From Flavobacteriaceae bacterium (GTDB taxonomy: Bacteria; Bacteroidota; Bacteroidia; Flavobacteriales; Flavobacteriaceae): a stretch of DNA of 64,000 bases. The stretch is taken from assembly GCA_018401115.1 (NCBI GenBank), contig JAGYKX010000005.1, positions 682,001-746,000 of the forward strand, given 5' to 3'. Under the pieces are notes generated by a model. That model searched no databases and was not told where the DNA came from. It was given only the letters and a program-made list of their open reading frames with translations. Both the position numbers and the translations under genes were made by a program. This document shows positions 8,193-17,492 of the stretch, one piece after another; position 1 is the stretch's first letter, and each line of letters opens with the position of its first letter.

Positions 8193-9573
8193 ACACAGCG
8201 CCAATACACCTATTTTTCCCACTGTTTCTGGAAAGGCTTGGAAACAGAGAATTCAATATGAATTAGATGGAGCAGATTATAACGAACAAATGCTTTGTGA
8301 AAGTTCAGATGGCATAAAAACTAAACCCTTTTATACCCACGAAGACCTCCCTGAAAATTTTAATCTCAACACACAAGCTCACGAACCTTTTCATATTGGT
8401 ATTGAAGTGTTTTGTAACAACAGTAAAATGTCTGTTGAAAAAGCACTTTGGAGCTTTGAAAAAGGATGTGATCAGGTAAAATTTCTCATACAAGAAAATA
8501 TAGAAAACCCGCTAGATCTAACACAAAAAATACCTGAGAATAAGTTTCTCATTTTTGAATTACAAAAAACAAACTCCAAACAAATTGAAAATTTTATAGG
8601 GCTTTTAAATACTGATTTAAAAAAGTCCTGCCGCATTCAGTTAGACCCGATCAGTCAGTTTTTTACCACAGGAAATTGGTGGTCTAGTGAGCAAGTAGAT
8701 ATGGACTTAGTCTGCCAATTCGTATCCCTTAGTGAAAAGCCTAGGATTCTTATAGACACTAGAAGTATTGAAGGTGCAGGAGCCAGTATTTCACAGCAAC
8801 TGGCTTATGCCTTAGCCCATGCACATGAATATCTATTAGTACTATCTGAAAAAAAACTATTAGATAGAGTACATACTTTTGAGTTTGTTTTTAACATGAG
8901 GTCCTCGGATTTTTTTATGGAGATCAGTAAACTCAAAGCCTTTGAAGTACTCTGGGATAGTCTAAAGAAGCTTTACCAATTTAATATACCTTTTGAGCTT
9001 AGCACTCAACCTTCAAAAATTGACCAAACACTATTTCAAAACAACCATAACCTAATTAGAAATACCAGCAGTTTAATGGCTGGAATATTAGGGAAGTGTC
9101 ATAATTTGTATAACCTACCGTTTGATCACATTTATAAAAAAAGTCATCCATACAGCGATCGTTTGTCTATTAATCAGATGCTTATTTTAAAACATGAATG
9201 TGGCTTGTCTGGAACAAAAGACCCCGTATTAGGAAGTTTTTCAATAGCCCATATTGCTTTTGAAATTGCTGAAAAAGCGTTGTCAATTTTTAAAAGCACT
9301 GAGGCTAATGGAGGTTTAATTGCTGGACTTAAAAGCAACAGTATTCAAAAAGCCATTCACCTTCAATTTGAAAAGCAAATGGATTTATACCGCTCAAGAA
9401 AGCGGTCTCTTTTGGGTGCAAACCGATTGTTTGAGATGGAAGAATTGACTTATGAAAAGTATCCATTTTTAAGAATAGACAAGAGAAAAACCCTCATTGC
9501 ACCTATAATTCCTAATAGATACGCTACCTACTTTGAACAAAAAGCCCTAAAAGACTTAGATGAAAATCAGTAG
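8185..9573 (+). CDS. mutA: Methylmalonyl-CoA mutase small (beta) subunit
   Basis: A 462-residue protein related to the mutase barrel but lacking a C-terminal B12-binding domain, as expected for the non-catalytic subunit of the heterodimer. It begins with the family-typical PTVSGKAWKQRIQYELDGADY and ends just inside the large-subunit gene, overlapping it by 14 bases. Together the two subunits interconvert methylmalonyl-CoA and succinyl-CoA, linking propionate and branched-chain catabolism to the TCA cycle. It is compact compared with the roughly 620 residues of actinobacterial MutA, and this short form is seen in flavobacteria. Confidence 0.9.
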   Translation: MNKHSANTPIFPTVSGKAWKQRIQYELDGADYNEQMLCESSDGIKTKPFYTHEDLPENFNLNTQAHEPFHIGIEVFCNNSKMSVEKALWSFEKGCDQVKFLIQENIENPLDLTQKIPENKFLIFELQKTNSKQIENFIGLLNTDLKKSCRIQLDPISQFFTTGNWWSSEQVDMDLVCQFVSLSEKPRILIDTRSIEGAGASISQQLAYALAHAHEYLLVLSEKKLLDRVHTFEFVFNMRSSDFFMEISKLKAFEVLWDSLKKLYQFNIPFELSTQPSKIDQTLFQNNHNLIRNTSSLMAGILGKCHNLYNLPFDHIYKKSHPYSDRLSINQMLILKHECGLSGTKDPVLGSFSIAHIAFEIAEKALSIFKSTEANGGLIAGLKSNSIQKAIHLQFEKQMDLYRSRKRSLLGANRLFEMEELTYEKYPFLRIDKRKTLIAPIIPNRYATYFEQKALKDLDENQ

Positions 9574-11704
9574 AGACACCATTGCATATTTAAATATAGA
9601 CAAGAATCTGTCTTCAGAAACTCCGTTTAAGGAATCTGAGAAAATAGCAACGCTTGTAGATATTGAAGGAAATGCGGCAGGTTTTCCTCCTTTCACCAGA
9701 GGCCTTCACAGTAGAATGTACTTACACAAAACTTGGACTATACGTCAGTATGCAGGTTTTTCTACCGCAGAAGAAAGCAATGATTTTTACAAAAAAAACC
9801 TAAAGGGAGGACAAAAAGGACTTTCTGTAGCGTTTGATCTCCCCACCCACAGAGGCTATGACTCTGACCATGCATTGGCCAAAGCAGACGTGGGTAAAGC
9901 CGGTGTGGCGATTGATTCAGTAGAAGACATGAAACGACTTTTTAAAGACATTCCTTTAGATCAGATGTCCGTTTCTATGACCATGAATGGTGCAGTGCTT
10001 CCTATAATGGCTTTTTACATTGTGGCTGCAGAAGAACAAGGAACTCCAATGAAATCTTTGAGTGGCACCATACAAAACGACATCTTAAAAGAATTTTTAG
10101 TACGCAACACTTACATATACCCGCCAGAACCTTCTTTGCAAATTATTTCACATATATTTCAATACACCGCAGCACTAATGCCTAAATTCAACAGCATTAG
10201 TATCTCCGGATACCATATGCAAGAGGCAGGAGCAACAACGGCACAGGAATTGGCTTATACTATAGCAAATGGGCTGGCGTATGTTAAATTAGGGATAGAT
10301 TCAGGTTTGGAAATTGATCAATTCGCTCCCAGATTATCTTTCTTCTGGGGAATTGGTATGGATCCTGTCGCGGAAATTGCAAAACTAAGAGCAGCAAGAA
10401 CCATTTGGGCGCATAAAATGCAACAGTGGAATCCAAAGAATCCCAAGTCATTAATGCTCAGGGCACATTGTCAAACAAGTGGTTGGAGCTTGGCAGCACA
10501 AGATCCTTTTAACAATGTAACCAGAACAACCGTAGAAGCAATGGCTGCAGTATTAGGAGGTACCCAAAGTTTACACACCAATTCTTTAGATGAGGCTATT
10601 GCACTCCCCACAGATTTTTCTGCTCGTATTGCTAGAAATACCCAAATATTTCTTCAAGAAGAATCTGGTGTGAAACAAATTATAGATCCATTGGGTGGCA
10701 GTCTTTTAATAGAAAAAAAGACAGCAGATCTTATTGCAGAAACCGAGAAAATACTGTCAGATATTGAAACTGAGGGTGGAATTATAGACTGGATCAAAGA
10801 GGGAAAAGCAAAGACAAGTATTGAAGAAGCCGCTACATTAAAACAGGCCAATATTGACAATAGCTCAGATATTATTGTAGGTGTAAATGCTTTTAATGAT
10901 GAAATGGAACCCCCAATAGATCATTTAGAGATTGATAATTTAGAAGTTCTTGAAAAGCAAAAAGAACGGTTAAAACAGCTAAAATCTCAGCGAGATGAAA
11001 CCGAAGTTAAACTTGCGTTAGCCGAGATTAAAATAGCCGCTAAAAAAATACTAGCTATTGATTCAACTGGATCTGTTAATAGCCTTACTAAGATAGATCC
11101 TTCAGAAAATTTACTTCACTTATCTGTTATTGCTGCTAGAAAAAGAGCTACTTTAGGAGAAATAAGTTATGCTTTAGAGCAAGTTTTTGGACGCTATAAG
11201 GCCAAACATCATTTATTTTCAGGGGTGTATTCTAAAGGAATTAAATCAGATAAAACATTTGAACTTGCTCGAGAAAAAGTGCAGGATTACCTGCGCCATT
11301 CTGGAAGAAGACCCAGAATTATGTTAGCTAAAATTGGCCAAGACGGTCACGATAGAGGCATAAAGATTGTGGCTACATCTCTTGCAGACATGGGCTTTGA
11401 TGTAGACCTAGGTCCCTTATTTCAAACAGCAGAAAATGCGGTAAAACAAGCTATTGAAAGCGATGTGCACTTTCTAGGGATATCTTCCCTAGCTGGAGGA
11501 CACAAAACCATTCTTCAAGATTTACAACAGGCTTTAAAAAAAGCCAATGCTTTGGACATTAAAATTGTACTTGGGGGTATTATTCCAATAAAAGATATTG
11601 CTAGCTTAAAAAAAAATGGCACTAAAGCTGTATTTGGTCCAGGTGTTCCAATGGCTAAAACCGCGATAGAACTCCTTGAAATTCTTAATTCTGAACTAGA
11701 ATAG
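9560..11704 (+). CDS. mutB: Methylmalonyl-CoA mutase large (alpha) subunit
   Basis: A 714-residue catalytic subunit. The substrate barrel fills about residues 1-540 with FPPFTRGLHSRMY, TIRQYAGFSTAEESN and the SGYHMQEAGAT segment. The C-terminal cobalamin-binding domain has the base-off motif DxHxxG as D595-G-H597-D-R-G600, with H597 as the lower cobalt ligand, followed by the GGxxP-like LGGIIPIKD. It overlaps mutA by 14 bases. No MeaB chaperone or epimerase gene lies next to it. The next gene, parA, follows after 102 bases and has its own promoter region. Confidence 0.97.
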   Translation: MKISRDTIAYLNIDKNLSSETPFKESEKIATLVDIEGNAAGFPPFTRGLHSRMYLHKTWTIRQYAGFSTAEESNDFYKKNLKGGQKGLSVAFDLPTHRGYDSDHALAKADVGKAGVAIDSVEDMKRLFKDIPLDQMSVSMTMNGAVLPIMAFYIVAAEEQGTPMKSLSGTIQNDILKEFLVRNTYIYPPEPSLQIISHIFQYTAALMPKFNSISISGYHMQEAGATTAQELAYTIANGLAYVKLGIDSGLEIDQFAPRLSFFWGIGMDPVAEIAKLRAARTIWAHKMQQWNPKNPKSLMLRAHCQTSGWSLAAQDPFNNVTRTTVEAMAAVLGGTQSLHTNSLDEAIALPTDFSARIARNTQIFLQEESGVKQIIDPLGGSLLIEKKTADLIAETEKILSDIETEGGIIDWIKEGKAKTSIEEAATLKQANIDNSSDIIVGVNAFNDEMEPPIDHLEIDNLEVLEKQKERLKQLKSQRDETEVKLALAEIKIAAKKILAIDSTGSVNSLTKIDPSENLLHLSVIAARKRATLGEISYALEQVFGRYKAKHHLFSGVYSKGIKSDKTFELAREKVQDYLRHSGRRPRIMLAKIGQDGHDRGIKIVATSLADMGFDVDLGPLFQTAENAVKQAIESDVHFLGISSLAGGHKTILQDLQQALKKANALDIKIVLGGIIPIKDIASLKKNGTKAVFGPGVPMAKTAIELLEILNSELE

Positions 11705-11806
11705 GTTTTTTTTACCAAGGAATTAATTATTCACTTTCTGTTAACAAATTCTCCTTTTATAGCCGCTTAAATAATTGTATTTTTATACCCTAACTCTTGA
11801 ATATAT

Positions 11807-12580
11807 ATGGGTAAAATAATTGCTATTGCCAATCAAAAGGGTGGCGTAGGAAAAACGACTACGACAGTGAATCTCGCTGCTTCTTTGGGGGTACTTGAAA
11901 AGAAAGTACTTCTAATAGACGCAGACCCTCAAGCCAATGCGACTTCTGGTCTTGGAATAGATGTTCAAGAAGTTCAATTAGGGACCTATCAACTATTAGA
12001 ACTCACTACAAAAGTACAAGAGGCTATTATAAAAACAAGTTCACCCAATGTAGACCTTATTCCCTCTCATATAGACTTAGTCGCTATTGAAATTGAACTG
12101 GTAGATGTTGAAGATAGAGAATACATGCTTAAGAAGGCACTAGCACCTATTATAGATCTTTATGATTACATTTTAATTGACTGTGCACCATCCTTAGGTT
12201 TATTGACTCTAAATGCACTTACAGCTGCACATGCTGTTTTAATTCCTATACAATGTGAATATTTTGCTTTGGAAGGTTTAGGAAAATTATTGAACACCAT
12301 CAAAAGTGTTCAGAAAATTCACAATCAGGATTTAGATATAGAAGGTTTATTACTCACTATGTATGACTCTAGACTAAGACTGTCAAACCAGGTAGTAGAA
12401 GAGGTTAGAAAACACTTTAGCGAAATGGTTTTTGAAACTATTATCCAGAGAAATGTTCGTTTGAGTGAAGCTCCAAGCTTTGGAGAGAGTATTATTAAAT
12501 ATGACGCTAGCAGTAAAGGTGCTGCCAATTATCTGAATCTAGCAGAAGAATTATTAAAAAAAAATAAGGATAAAATATAA
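11807..12580 (+). CDS. parA: Chromosome-partitioning ATPase ParA/Soj
   Basis: A 257-residue ParA/Soj ATPase with the deviant Walker A motif KGGVGKTTTT (residues 11-20), the LLIDADPQANATSGLG box and the IDCAPSLGLLTLNAL Walker B region. It lacks an N-terminal DNA-binding extension, so it is the chromosomal type. With ParB it moves newly replicated origins apart. parB starts one base after its stop. A TATTTTTA sequence at 11778-11785 is a possible -7 element. Chromosomal parAB often lies near oriC, but no parS-like 16-mer or DnaA-box cluster was recognised here. Confidence 0.96.
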   Translation: MGKIIAIANQKGGVGKTTTTVNLAASLGVLEKKVLLIDADPQANATSGLGIDVQEVQLGTYQLLELTTKVQEAIIKTSSPNVDLIPSHIDLVAIEIELVDVEDREYMLKKALAPIIDLYDYILIDCAPSLGLLTLNALTAAHAVLIPIQCEYFALEGLGKLLNTIKSVQKIHNQDLDIEGLLLTMYDSRLRLSNQVVEEVRKHFSEMVFETIIQRNVRLSEAPSFGESIIKYDASSKGAANYLNLAEELLKKNKDKI

Positions 12581-12581
12581 T

Positions 12582-13481
12582 ATGGCTAAAGCGACAAAAA
12601 AACAGGCTTTAGGAAGGGGATTATCTGCCCTACTTAAAGACCCTGAAAACGATATTAGATCTGTTACAGACAAAAATGCCTCTAAACTCGTGGGTAATAT
12701 TGTGGCTTTAGACCTAGATAGCATTGAGGTAAACCCTTTTCAGCCTAGGTCTAATTTCAATGAAGAATCCTTAGAAGAATTGGCAGGATCTATTAGAGAA
12801 TTAGGCGTTATACAACCAATAACAGTTAGAAAAATAGACTTTAATCAATTCCAATTGGTCTCTGGAGAGCGAAGGTTCAGGGCAAGTAAGCTAGTGGGAT
12901 TAAAAACAATCCCCGCTTACATAAGAATTGCTAATGACCAAGAATCCTTGGAGATGGCTTTAGTAGAAAACATTCAAAGGCAAGATTTAGATCCCATTGA
13001 GATTGCGCTTTCTTACCAAAGATTGTTGGAGGAAATTCAAATGACCCAAGAGAAAATGAGTGAAAGGGTGGGTAAAAAAAGATCTACCGTAACCAATTAT
13101 ATGAGGCTTCTAAAACTTGACCCTATTGTTCAAACGGGTATAAGAGATGGTTTTTTGAGTATGGGTCACGGAAGGGCTTTAGTGAACATTAGTGATACAA
13201 AAGACCAAATAAAATTATATGAATTAATTGTCAAGAATAACTTATCCGTTAGAGACACAGAAGAGGCAGTAAGAAAGTACCAACAGCCAAGGGTCCATTC
13301 TAATCCTACATCAGAAAGCAAAATACCTTCTTTTGCTAAAGCAGATGTGACTGAATTTCAGGAAAAATTTCAAGTCAAGATAGCTATTGCGGCATCGGCC
13401 AAAGGCGCAGGGAAAATTAGCTTACACTTTAAAGATCAAGCAGAATACGAGGCCCTTAAAAAAACACTCTTAGGTGATTAA
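12582..13481 (+). CDS. parB: Chromosome-partitioning protein ParB/Spo0J
   Basis: A 299-residue parS-binding CTP-dependent clamp. It opens with the conserved KKQALGRGLSALL, then the ParB box around ELGVIQPITVRK and GERRFRASKL, the VENIQRQDLDPIE segment and a helix-turn-helix with VGKKRSTVTNYMRLLKL. The basic C-terminal dimerisation part is shorter and lineage-specific. It overlaps the next gene by 8 bases. Confidence 0.96.
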   Translation: MAKATKKQALGRGLSALLKDPENDIRSVTDKNASKLVGNIVALDLDSIEVNPFQPRSNFNEESLEELAGSIRELGVIQPITVRKIDFNQFQLVSGERRFRASKLVGLKTIPAYIRIANDQESLEMALVENIQRQDLDPIEIALSYQRLLEEIQMTQEKMSERVGKKRSTVTNYMRLLKLDPIVQTGIRDGFLSMGHGRALVNISDTKDQIKLYELIVKNNLSVRDTEEAVRKYQQPRVHSNPTSESKIPSFAKADVTEFQEKFQVKIAIAASAKGAGKISLHFKDQAEYEALKKTLLGD

Positions 13482-14127
13482 GTACTTAACGATCATATTA
13501 ATTTTTGGACTCTCTAGTATCTTTTATGCTCAAGAAGTTCAAGAACAGGACAGCTTGCAAGCACCTGCATTGCTCCAGAAAAAAACACCCAAAAAAAAGA
13601 AAGGAGGACTGATGTCCTTTGACAGTGGGCCGGCTAAAGAGATTAACCCCCTCGCACCTGCCAGAGCTGCTTTTTTATCTGCAGTACTTCCAGGATTAGG
13701 ACAATTTTACAATAAAAAATATTGGAAGGTTCCCATGGTATATGCTGCTATTGGAGGGAGTGCTTACGTTTTTAAGGTTAATGATAATTTATACAGACGC
13801 TACAGGGACGCATTTAAAAGTAGGCGTGCTGGCTTTATGAATGATGAATTTTACGACGTCAATGAAAGTGGGATTGTCCCTGGAAGTCCAGATTTGTCTG
13901 ATAAGGCTTTACAAGACGGGCAAGAGAGATACCAAAAAGATCGAGACCTATACTTGGTGGTAACCATAGGGTTATACGCCTTAAATATCATAGATGCGAA
14001 TGTAAATGCACACTTAAAACAGTTTAATGTAAACGACCAGTTAAGCGTGGAATACAAGCCTTTTTTAGATTTAGAACCCATTACCAACACCACTTATTTT
14101 GGGATGGGAATGACCATAACATATTAA
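13474..14127 (+). CDS. DUF5683-type membrane protein
   Basis: A 217-residue protein starting at GTG 13474 inside the end of parB. It has an N-terminal signal (IILIFGLSSIFYAQ), a basic linker with KKKTPKKKK-like residues, then the conserved core ARAAFLSAVLPGLGQFYNKK and WKVPMVYAAIGGSAY. Further helices and a short beta-rich tail follow. This pattern matches DUF5683, found throughout Bacteroidota next to parB and dapB. Its function is unknown. The signal peptide suggests the inner membrane or periplasm. Confidence 0.8.
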   Translation: MIKYLTIILIFGLSSIFYAQEVQEQDSLQAPALLQKKTPKKKKGGLMSFDSGPAKEINPLAPARAAFLSAVLPGLGQFYNKKYWKVPMVYAAIGGSAYVFKVNDNLYRRYRDAFKSRRAGFMNDEFYDVNESGIVPGSPDLSDKALQDGQERYQKDRDLYLVVTIGLYALNIIDANVNAHLKQFNVNDQLSVEYKPFLDLEPITNTTYFGMGMTITY

Positions 14128-14128
14128 T

Positions 14129-14830
14129 ATGAAAATAGCACTTTTAGGCTACGGAAAAATGGGCAAAATGATTGCCGAAATTGCCAGTGACCGAGGACAC
14201 GAAATTGTATTGACCCATGAAGGAGGTGCCATAAATGATTTTAATGGAGCTCAAGTTGCCATTGACTTTTCAACACCTGAGTCTGCTGTAACAAATATAT
14301 TAATGGCCTTTAGTAAAGGGGTTCCTGTGATCTGTGGAACCACTGGTTGGTTGGATCAGATTGAAGTTGTTAAAGCCGCTTGTTTAAAACAAGAAACCGC
14401 TTTCATTTATGCATCTAACTTTAGTTTAGGGGTCAATTTGTTTTTTAAATTAAACGAACAAATGGCTGCTTTAATGAAACCCCATGGGTATAACACTGCG
14501 ATAGAGGAAATTCACCACATTCACAAACTGGACGCTCCTAGCGGTACTGCCATTACACTAGCAGAGGGTATCATTGCGCAGGGAGCTTTAAAAGATTGGT
14601 CTCTTTTAGAAAATTCGGGAAAAAATGTAACAAATAAATTACCTATCACGTCTAAAAGGGAGGGAGAGGTTCCTGGTACTCATATTGTGAGTTATGCCAG
14701 TGATATAGACAGGCTTGAAATTAAACACATCGCTCACAACAGAACTGGATTTGCACTAGGTGCAGTGGTTGCTGCAGAGTGGATACAAAATAAAAAAGGC
14801 ATTTTTAATATGTCAGATGTATTGGCCTAA
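14129..14830 (+). CDS. dapB: 4-hydroxy-tetrahydrodipicolinate reductase DapB
   Basis: DapB reduces the DapA product in lysine and diaminopimelate synthesis, supplying the peptidoglycan cross-linking residue. The 233-residue enzyme has an N-terminal dinucleotide motif (LGYGKMGKM, residues 4-12), the GTTGW loop, and the catalytic segment EIHHIHKLDAPSGTA with the H-H and K-x4-SG residues expected. It is a compact version of the family. The start lies one base after the DUF5683 gene stop. Confidence 0.95.
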   Translation: MKIALLGYGKMGKMIAEIASDRGHEIVLTHEGGAINDFNGAQVAIDFSTPESAVTNILMAFSKGVPVICGTTGWLDQIEVVKAACLKQETAFIYASNFSLGVNLFFKLNEQMAALMKPHGYNTAIEEIHHIHKLDAPSGTAITLAEGIIAQGALKDWSLLENSGKNVTNKLPITSKREGEVPGTHIVSYASDIDRLEIKHIAHNRTGFALGAVVAAEWIQNKKGIFNMSDVLA

Positions 14831-14850
14831 GGGCTTAAAAAAATAAACAA

Positions 14851-16548
14851 ATGAATAGTTCACAATGGTTACTAGCACTTGGGGTGCTTCAAATAGTACA
14901 TTTTTTAGGTACGTATAAATTGTACAAAGCAGCAGGGAGAAAATCTTGGGAGGCCCTAGTGCCTGTATATAATGCGGTCGTTTTAATGCGTATTATTCAG
15001 CGTCCTACATGGTGGGTGGTTTTAATGTTTGTACCTGTAATCAATCTATTAATGATACCTGTTATTTGGGTAGAAACCATTAGGACCTTTGGAAAAAGAT
15101 CCGTGTTAGATTCTTGGATTGTAGTATTAAGCCTTGGTTTTTATTTGTTTTACTTAAATTATGCAGAAAAACCTGTACACCGGAGCGGGAGAGATTTAAA
15201 TCCTGAAACAGCATTGGGCGAATGGGTCAGCTCTGTAGTATTCGCGGTTGTAGCAGCAAGTATGGTGCATGCCTATTTTATACAACCCTTTGTTATACCC
15301 ACAGGATCATTAGAAAAAACACTCCTGATTGGTGACTTTTTATTGGTCAGTAAATTTCATTATGGCGCCAGAACTCCAATGACACCCCTTCAGGCACCAA
15401 TGGTTCACGACACGCTTCCTATTTTAGGAACTCCTTCATACATTAAAAAACCACAACTCCCCTACTTCAGATTTCCTGGATTTCAAAAGGTAAATCGGAA
15501 TGATATTGTTGTTTTTAGTTGGCCAACAGATACTGTTCGTTATTTTAGAGACCCCTCTAATATCAGGGTAGATAAGCCTATTGATAAAAAATCTAATTAT
15601 GTTAAAAGATGTGTTGGAATACCTGGTGATCTTTTGCGTATTCAAGATGGATATGTCTTTATCAATGAGGTTCAAACCAAGCTTCCCTCTAGGGCGAAAA
15701 CCCAGTATACCCATACCATTTTCGCGAGTAAAGGAGTCTCTTCTAGGTCATTGATAGAAAGTGGTATTACGGAATTTAGCAGAAAATATACTGCTCAAAA
15801 TCTTACACAAACTCAAGCTACTGCCCTACAACAAGGAGGTGCACAAATCTATAACAACCCTAATGGAGGTTATCTAATATATACCCAAAGCGGTGGAATA
15901 GATTCGGAATTAATTGCCGCTCAAAGACTGGCGCTCTCGGAAATTATTGACCGAGAAAGAATGGCTACTTTTTCAGATGCGGTAGCTGAAAAATTAGCCA
16001 CCCAAACAGGTATAGACTCTATTGTAAAACAATTGGCCTTAAAAGGTCAATACAATCCAGCAATTTTTCCCCATGAACCTTCGCTGCCATGGAATGAAGA
16101 TCAATTTGGCCCTTTATATATTCCTGCAAATGGAGATACCCTAGACTTAAGCCTTCAGAATATTACTTTTTACAAAGAGATTATCACCAACTATGAGGGC
16201 AATGAATTAGACATTAATGGTAATGAGATTTTTATAAACGGACAAAAAACAACCCAATATACTTTTTCCCAAGATTACTACTGGATGATGGGAGACAATA
16301 GACATAACTCTGAAGATTCGAGGTATTGGGGTTTTGTTCCTGAAGATCACATTGTTGGAAAACCTATATTTATTTGGATGAGTATAGAAGGTATTAACGA
16401 CGGTATTAAGAATTGGAAAATTAGATGGGACAGGGTCTTTACTACTGTAAGTGGAGAAGGAACCCCTCAATCTTATTTTAAATGGTTTTTAGCTGCCTTA
16501 GTCATCTGGTTTGGAGTAGATTTTTTTAGAAAGAGAAAAAAGGGCTAA
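14851..16548 (+). CDS. lepB: Signal peptidase I
   Basis: A 565-residue leader peptidase, much longer than E. coli LepB. The N-terminus has several transmembrane segments (a DUF5684-like region, residues about 1-110). The catalytic part begins with IPTGSLEKTL, nucleophile Ser153, followed by the general-base Lys252 in NYVKRCVGIPGD. A long insertion separates this from the C-terminal box YWMMGDNRHNSEDSRYWG. The large insertion is usual for Bacteroidota. It cleaves Sec signal peptides on the periplasmic face. It sits 20 bases after dapB and 11 before the WbqC gene. Confidence 0.95.
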   Translation: MNSSQWLLALGVLQIVHFLGTYKLYKAAGRKSWEALVPVYNAVVLMRIIQRPTWWVVLMFVPVINLLMIPVIWVETIRTFGKRSVLDSWIVVLSLGFYLFYLNYAEKPVHRSGRDLNPETALGEWVSSVVFAVVAASMVHAYFIQPFVIPTGSLEKTLLIGDFLLVSKFHYGARTPMTPLQAPMVHDTLPILGTPSYIKKPQLPYFRFPGFQKVNRNDIVVFSWPTDTVRYFRDPSNIRVDKPIDKKSNYVKRCVGIPGDLLRIQDGYVFINEVQTKLPSRAKTQYTHTIFASKGVSSRSLIESGITEFSRKYTAQNLTQTQATALQQGGAQIYNNPNGGYLIYTQSGGIDSELIAAQRLALSEIIDRERMATFSDAVAEKLATQTGIDSIVKQLALKGQYNPAIFPHEPSLPWNEDQFGPLYIPANGDTLDLSLQNITFYKEIITNYEGNELDINGNEIFINGQKTTQYTFSQDYYWMMGDNRHNSEDSRYWGFVPEDHIVGKPIFIWMSIEGINDGIKNWKIRWDRVFTTVSGEGTPQSYFKWFLAALVIWFGVDFFRKRKKG

Positions 16549-16559
16549 AAAAAATACGA

Positions 16560-17186
16560 ATGACAGCAAAGAAAACTTTATTGTTCCCCTCCTACTTCCC
16601 TGCTATAGCAAGCTTTGCTGCAATGGTTCAGCATGAGGTTGTTTGGGAAGTTTCTGGGAATTATCAAAAACAAAGCTTGAGAAATAGAGCGTATATAACC
16701 AACGATAGGGGCAAACACACCTTGACCATTCCTGTTCAAGGGAAAGGAGAATTAACCCCTAGACGCAGCTACGACCAGATACCCATTGACAATTCTCAGC
16801 CTTGGCAACGTAACCATTGGAGAACCCTTCAAACAGCTTATAGAACCTCTCCTTTTTTTGAGTACTATGAACAAGATTTAGAACCGTTATTTACGGGGTC
16901 TCATGATTATTTATTAGCGTATAACTTAGCGGGTATTAAAACGATCTGCGAATGCCTCCAAATCCCATTTTCAGAAAACTACACCACTGTTTTTGAAAAA
17001 GAGCCACAAAATACAAATGATCACAGATACCTTATAAACCCAAAAACACCAAAAGATTTTGACAGTCCTGAGTACCAACAAGTATTTAGAGATAGACATG
17101 GTTTTATTCCCAATTTGAGTATCCTTGACCTTTTGTTTAATGAAGGTCCAAATGCGTTGGTTATTTTAAAAAATACCCTCATTTAA
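16560..17186 (+). CDS. WbqC-family protein
   Basis: A 208-residue WbqC-like protein (LFPSYFPAIASFAAM near the start, then NRAYITNDRGKHTLTIPVQG and NHWRTLQTAYRTSPFFEYY). In other bacteria WbqC genes lie in polysaccharide clusters and are thought to act in sugar or lipid modification; the reaction is not established. Here it lies directly after lepB, a common flavobacterial order, and its stop codon abuts the GTG of the next gene. Confidence 0.85.
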   Translation: MTAKKTLLFPSYFPAIASFAAMVQHEVVWEVSGNYQKQSLRNRAYITNDRGKHTLTIPVQGKGELTPRRSYDQIPIDNSQPWQRNHWRTLQTAYRTSPFFEYYEQDLEPLFTGSHDYLLAYNLAGIKTICECLQIPFSENYTTVFEKEPQNTNDHRYLINPKTPKDFDSPEYQQVFRDRHGFIPNLSILDLLFNEGPNALVILKNTLI

Positions 17187-17492
17187 GTGCTGTCTTTTTT
17201 AATTCATTACGGCACTCATTTTATAGTCCCAATCGGTATTGCAAAGTGGGGCTATCCAACAAAATTTAAACAAGTGCTTTTCATTTTTTGGGGGGCTATT
17301 CTTATTGATGTAGATCATCTTTGGGCGTCGCCTATTTTTGACCCTGAACGCTGCAGTATATTTTTTCATCCACTACATTCCAGCGTGGCTATTATGTGTT
17401 ATATTTTACTTTGCTTTATTCAAAAAACCCGGATCATTGGTTTTGCCTTATGCCTTCACATACTGGCAGACAGTCTGGATTGCTTAGTCTAA
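17187..17492 (+). CDS. DUF6122-type small membrane protein
   Basis: A 101-residue hydrophobic protein beginning at a GTG immediately after the WbqC stop. It has about three membrane segments, with HYGTHFIVPIGIA at the N-terminus, the conserved DVDHLWASPIFDPERCS, FHPLH, and LHILADSLDCL at the end. This resembles DUF6122 proteins of Bacteroidota. The His/Asp pattern suggests a membrane hydrolase or metal site, but no function is known. Its end overlaps the convergent EEP gene by 9 bases. Confidence 0.75.
   Translation: MLSFLIHYGTHFIVPIGIAKWGYPTKFKQVLFIFWGAILIDVDHLWASPIFDPERCSIFFHPLHSSVAIMCYILLCFIQKTRIIGFALCLHILADSLDCLV

Noticed and set aside
11705-13481. Origin of replication or parS site near parAB
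   Set aside because: No parS-like 16-mer palindrome and no DnaA-box cluster was recognised around these genes.
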